Shown here piece after piece: positions 63,992 to 64,000 of a stretch of 64,000 bases of DNA (position 1 is the stretch's first letter; each line of letters begins with the position of its first letter). Below the pieces are notes generated by a model, which was given only the letters and a program-made list of their open reading frames with translations, did no database searches and was not told the origin of the DNA. The position numbers and the translations under genes are program-made. Source of the stretch: Carboxylicivirga agarovorans (GTDB lineage: Bacteria; Bacteroidota; Bacteroidia; Bacteroidales; Marinilabiliaceae); assembly GCF_050589845.1 (NCBI RefSeq), contig NZ_JBNGPA010000010.1, positions 114,572 to 178,571 of the forward strand. The letters run 5' to 3'.

Positions 63992-64000
63992 CAACGGAAA
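63989..64000 (+). CDS. Start of a truncated ORF at the window edge
   Basis: ATG CAA CGG AAA (M-Q-R-K) begins 3 bases after an AGAGG motif. Only four codons are inside the window, so no product can be named. The surrounding inverted repeat makes a transposase one possibility. Confidence 0.3.

Noticed and set aside
1..64000. CRISPR arrays, prophage, toxin-antitoxin pairs, rRNA or tRNA genes
   Set aside because: No regularly spaced repeats, phage structural genes, paired small toxin/antitoxin frames or tRNA-like clover-leaf with GTTC arm were found by eye. A tRNAscan or covariance search would be decisive.

Overview
The window is chromosomal DNA from a Bacteroidota bacterium, most likely of the order Bacteroidales/Marinilabiliales. 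This placement is inferred from gene content and signals, not from a search. The supporting signs are a PorP/SprF gene beside a type-B (CHU_C) sorting-domain protein, which marks a type IX secretion system; Bacteroidota-type promoters (TAnnTTTG at -7, in one case with TTTG 19 bases upstream); many lipoproteins with short lipoboxes; a GH92 mannosidase; a reg_prop sensor kinase; and a V-type ATPase with a DUF2764 subunit. There is no prophage, CRISPR array, rRNA or recognisable tRNA. The only hint of a mobile element is at the extreme right edge.

Layout. 1-4.9 kb: type IX secretion pair on the minus strand. 5.5-9.5 kb: S37-type peptidase lipoprotein, Spx/ArsC-like protein, small barrel protein, HAD lipoprotein and a 92-aa conserved protein. 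9.8-11.6 kb: outer-membrane porin with an exported FMN-binding protein. 11.7-17.4 kb: DinB, a MATE transporter, MnmD and an M49-like metallopeptidase lipoprotein. 17.5-25.4 kb: a minus-strand block with a cysteine-rich Crp/Fnr regulator, a CoA-disulfide-reductase-like flavoprotein carrying two rhodanese domains and a solo rhodanese, preceded by a phosphoesterase/outer-membrane-barrel fusion and an SdiA-regulated-type lipoprotein. 25.6-26.2 kb: an orphan membrane protein resembling the Pycsar effector (DUF5706/PycTM). 26.4-37.4 kb: ThrE-like exporter, RlmL-like RNA methyltransferase, FabK/nitronate monooxygenase-like enzyme with a catalytic/non-catalytic M16 peptidase pair, Rel/SpoT, a Fur-family regulator and PurA. 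37.6-46.4 kb: MFS transporter, PepD, DUF4831 lipoprotein, Nnr, POT peptide transporter and a UspA protein. 46.6-54.3 kb: a small unknown protein and the V-type ATPase operon A-B-E-DUF2764-D-I-K. 55-63.3 kb: a cystathionine-gamma-synthase-family enzyme with a divergent Lrp regulator, a reg_prop histidine kinase, a nitroreductase and a GH92 mannosidase. The window ends in about 650 bases without a gene and an inverted repeat at the start of a truncated ORF.

How the genes work together. Much of the window is housekeeping metabolism plus envelope functions. Three points deserve attention. First, the sulfur/redox block has a Crp-like operator (TGTGC-N6-TCACA) about 42 bases upstream of the predicted start of the flavoprotein-rhodanese genes, next to a Crp-family gene whose sensor domain carries a C-x5-CC cluster. 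Second, there is an orphan PycTM-like protein with no cyclase beside it. Third, the V-ATPase rotor subunit keeps the residues that bind Na+ in the Enterococcus hirae enzyme, so sodium coupling is predicted.
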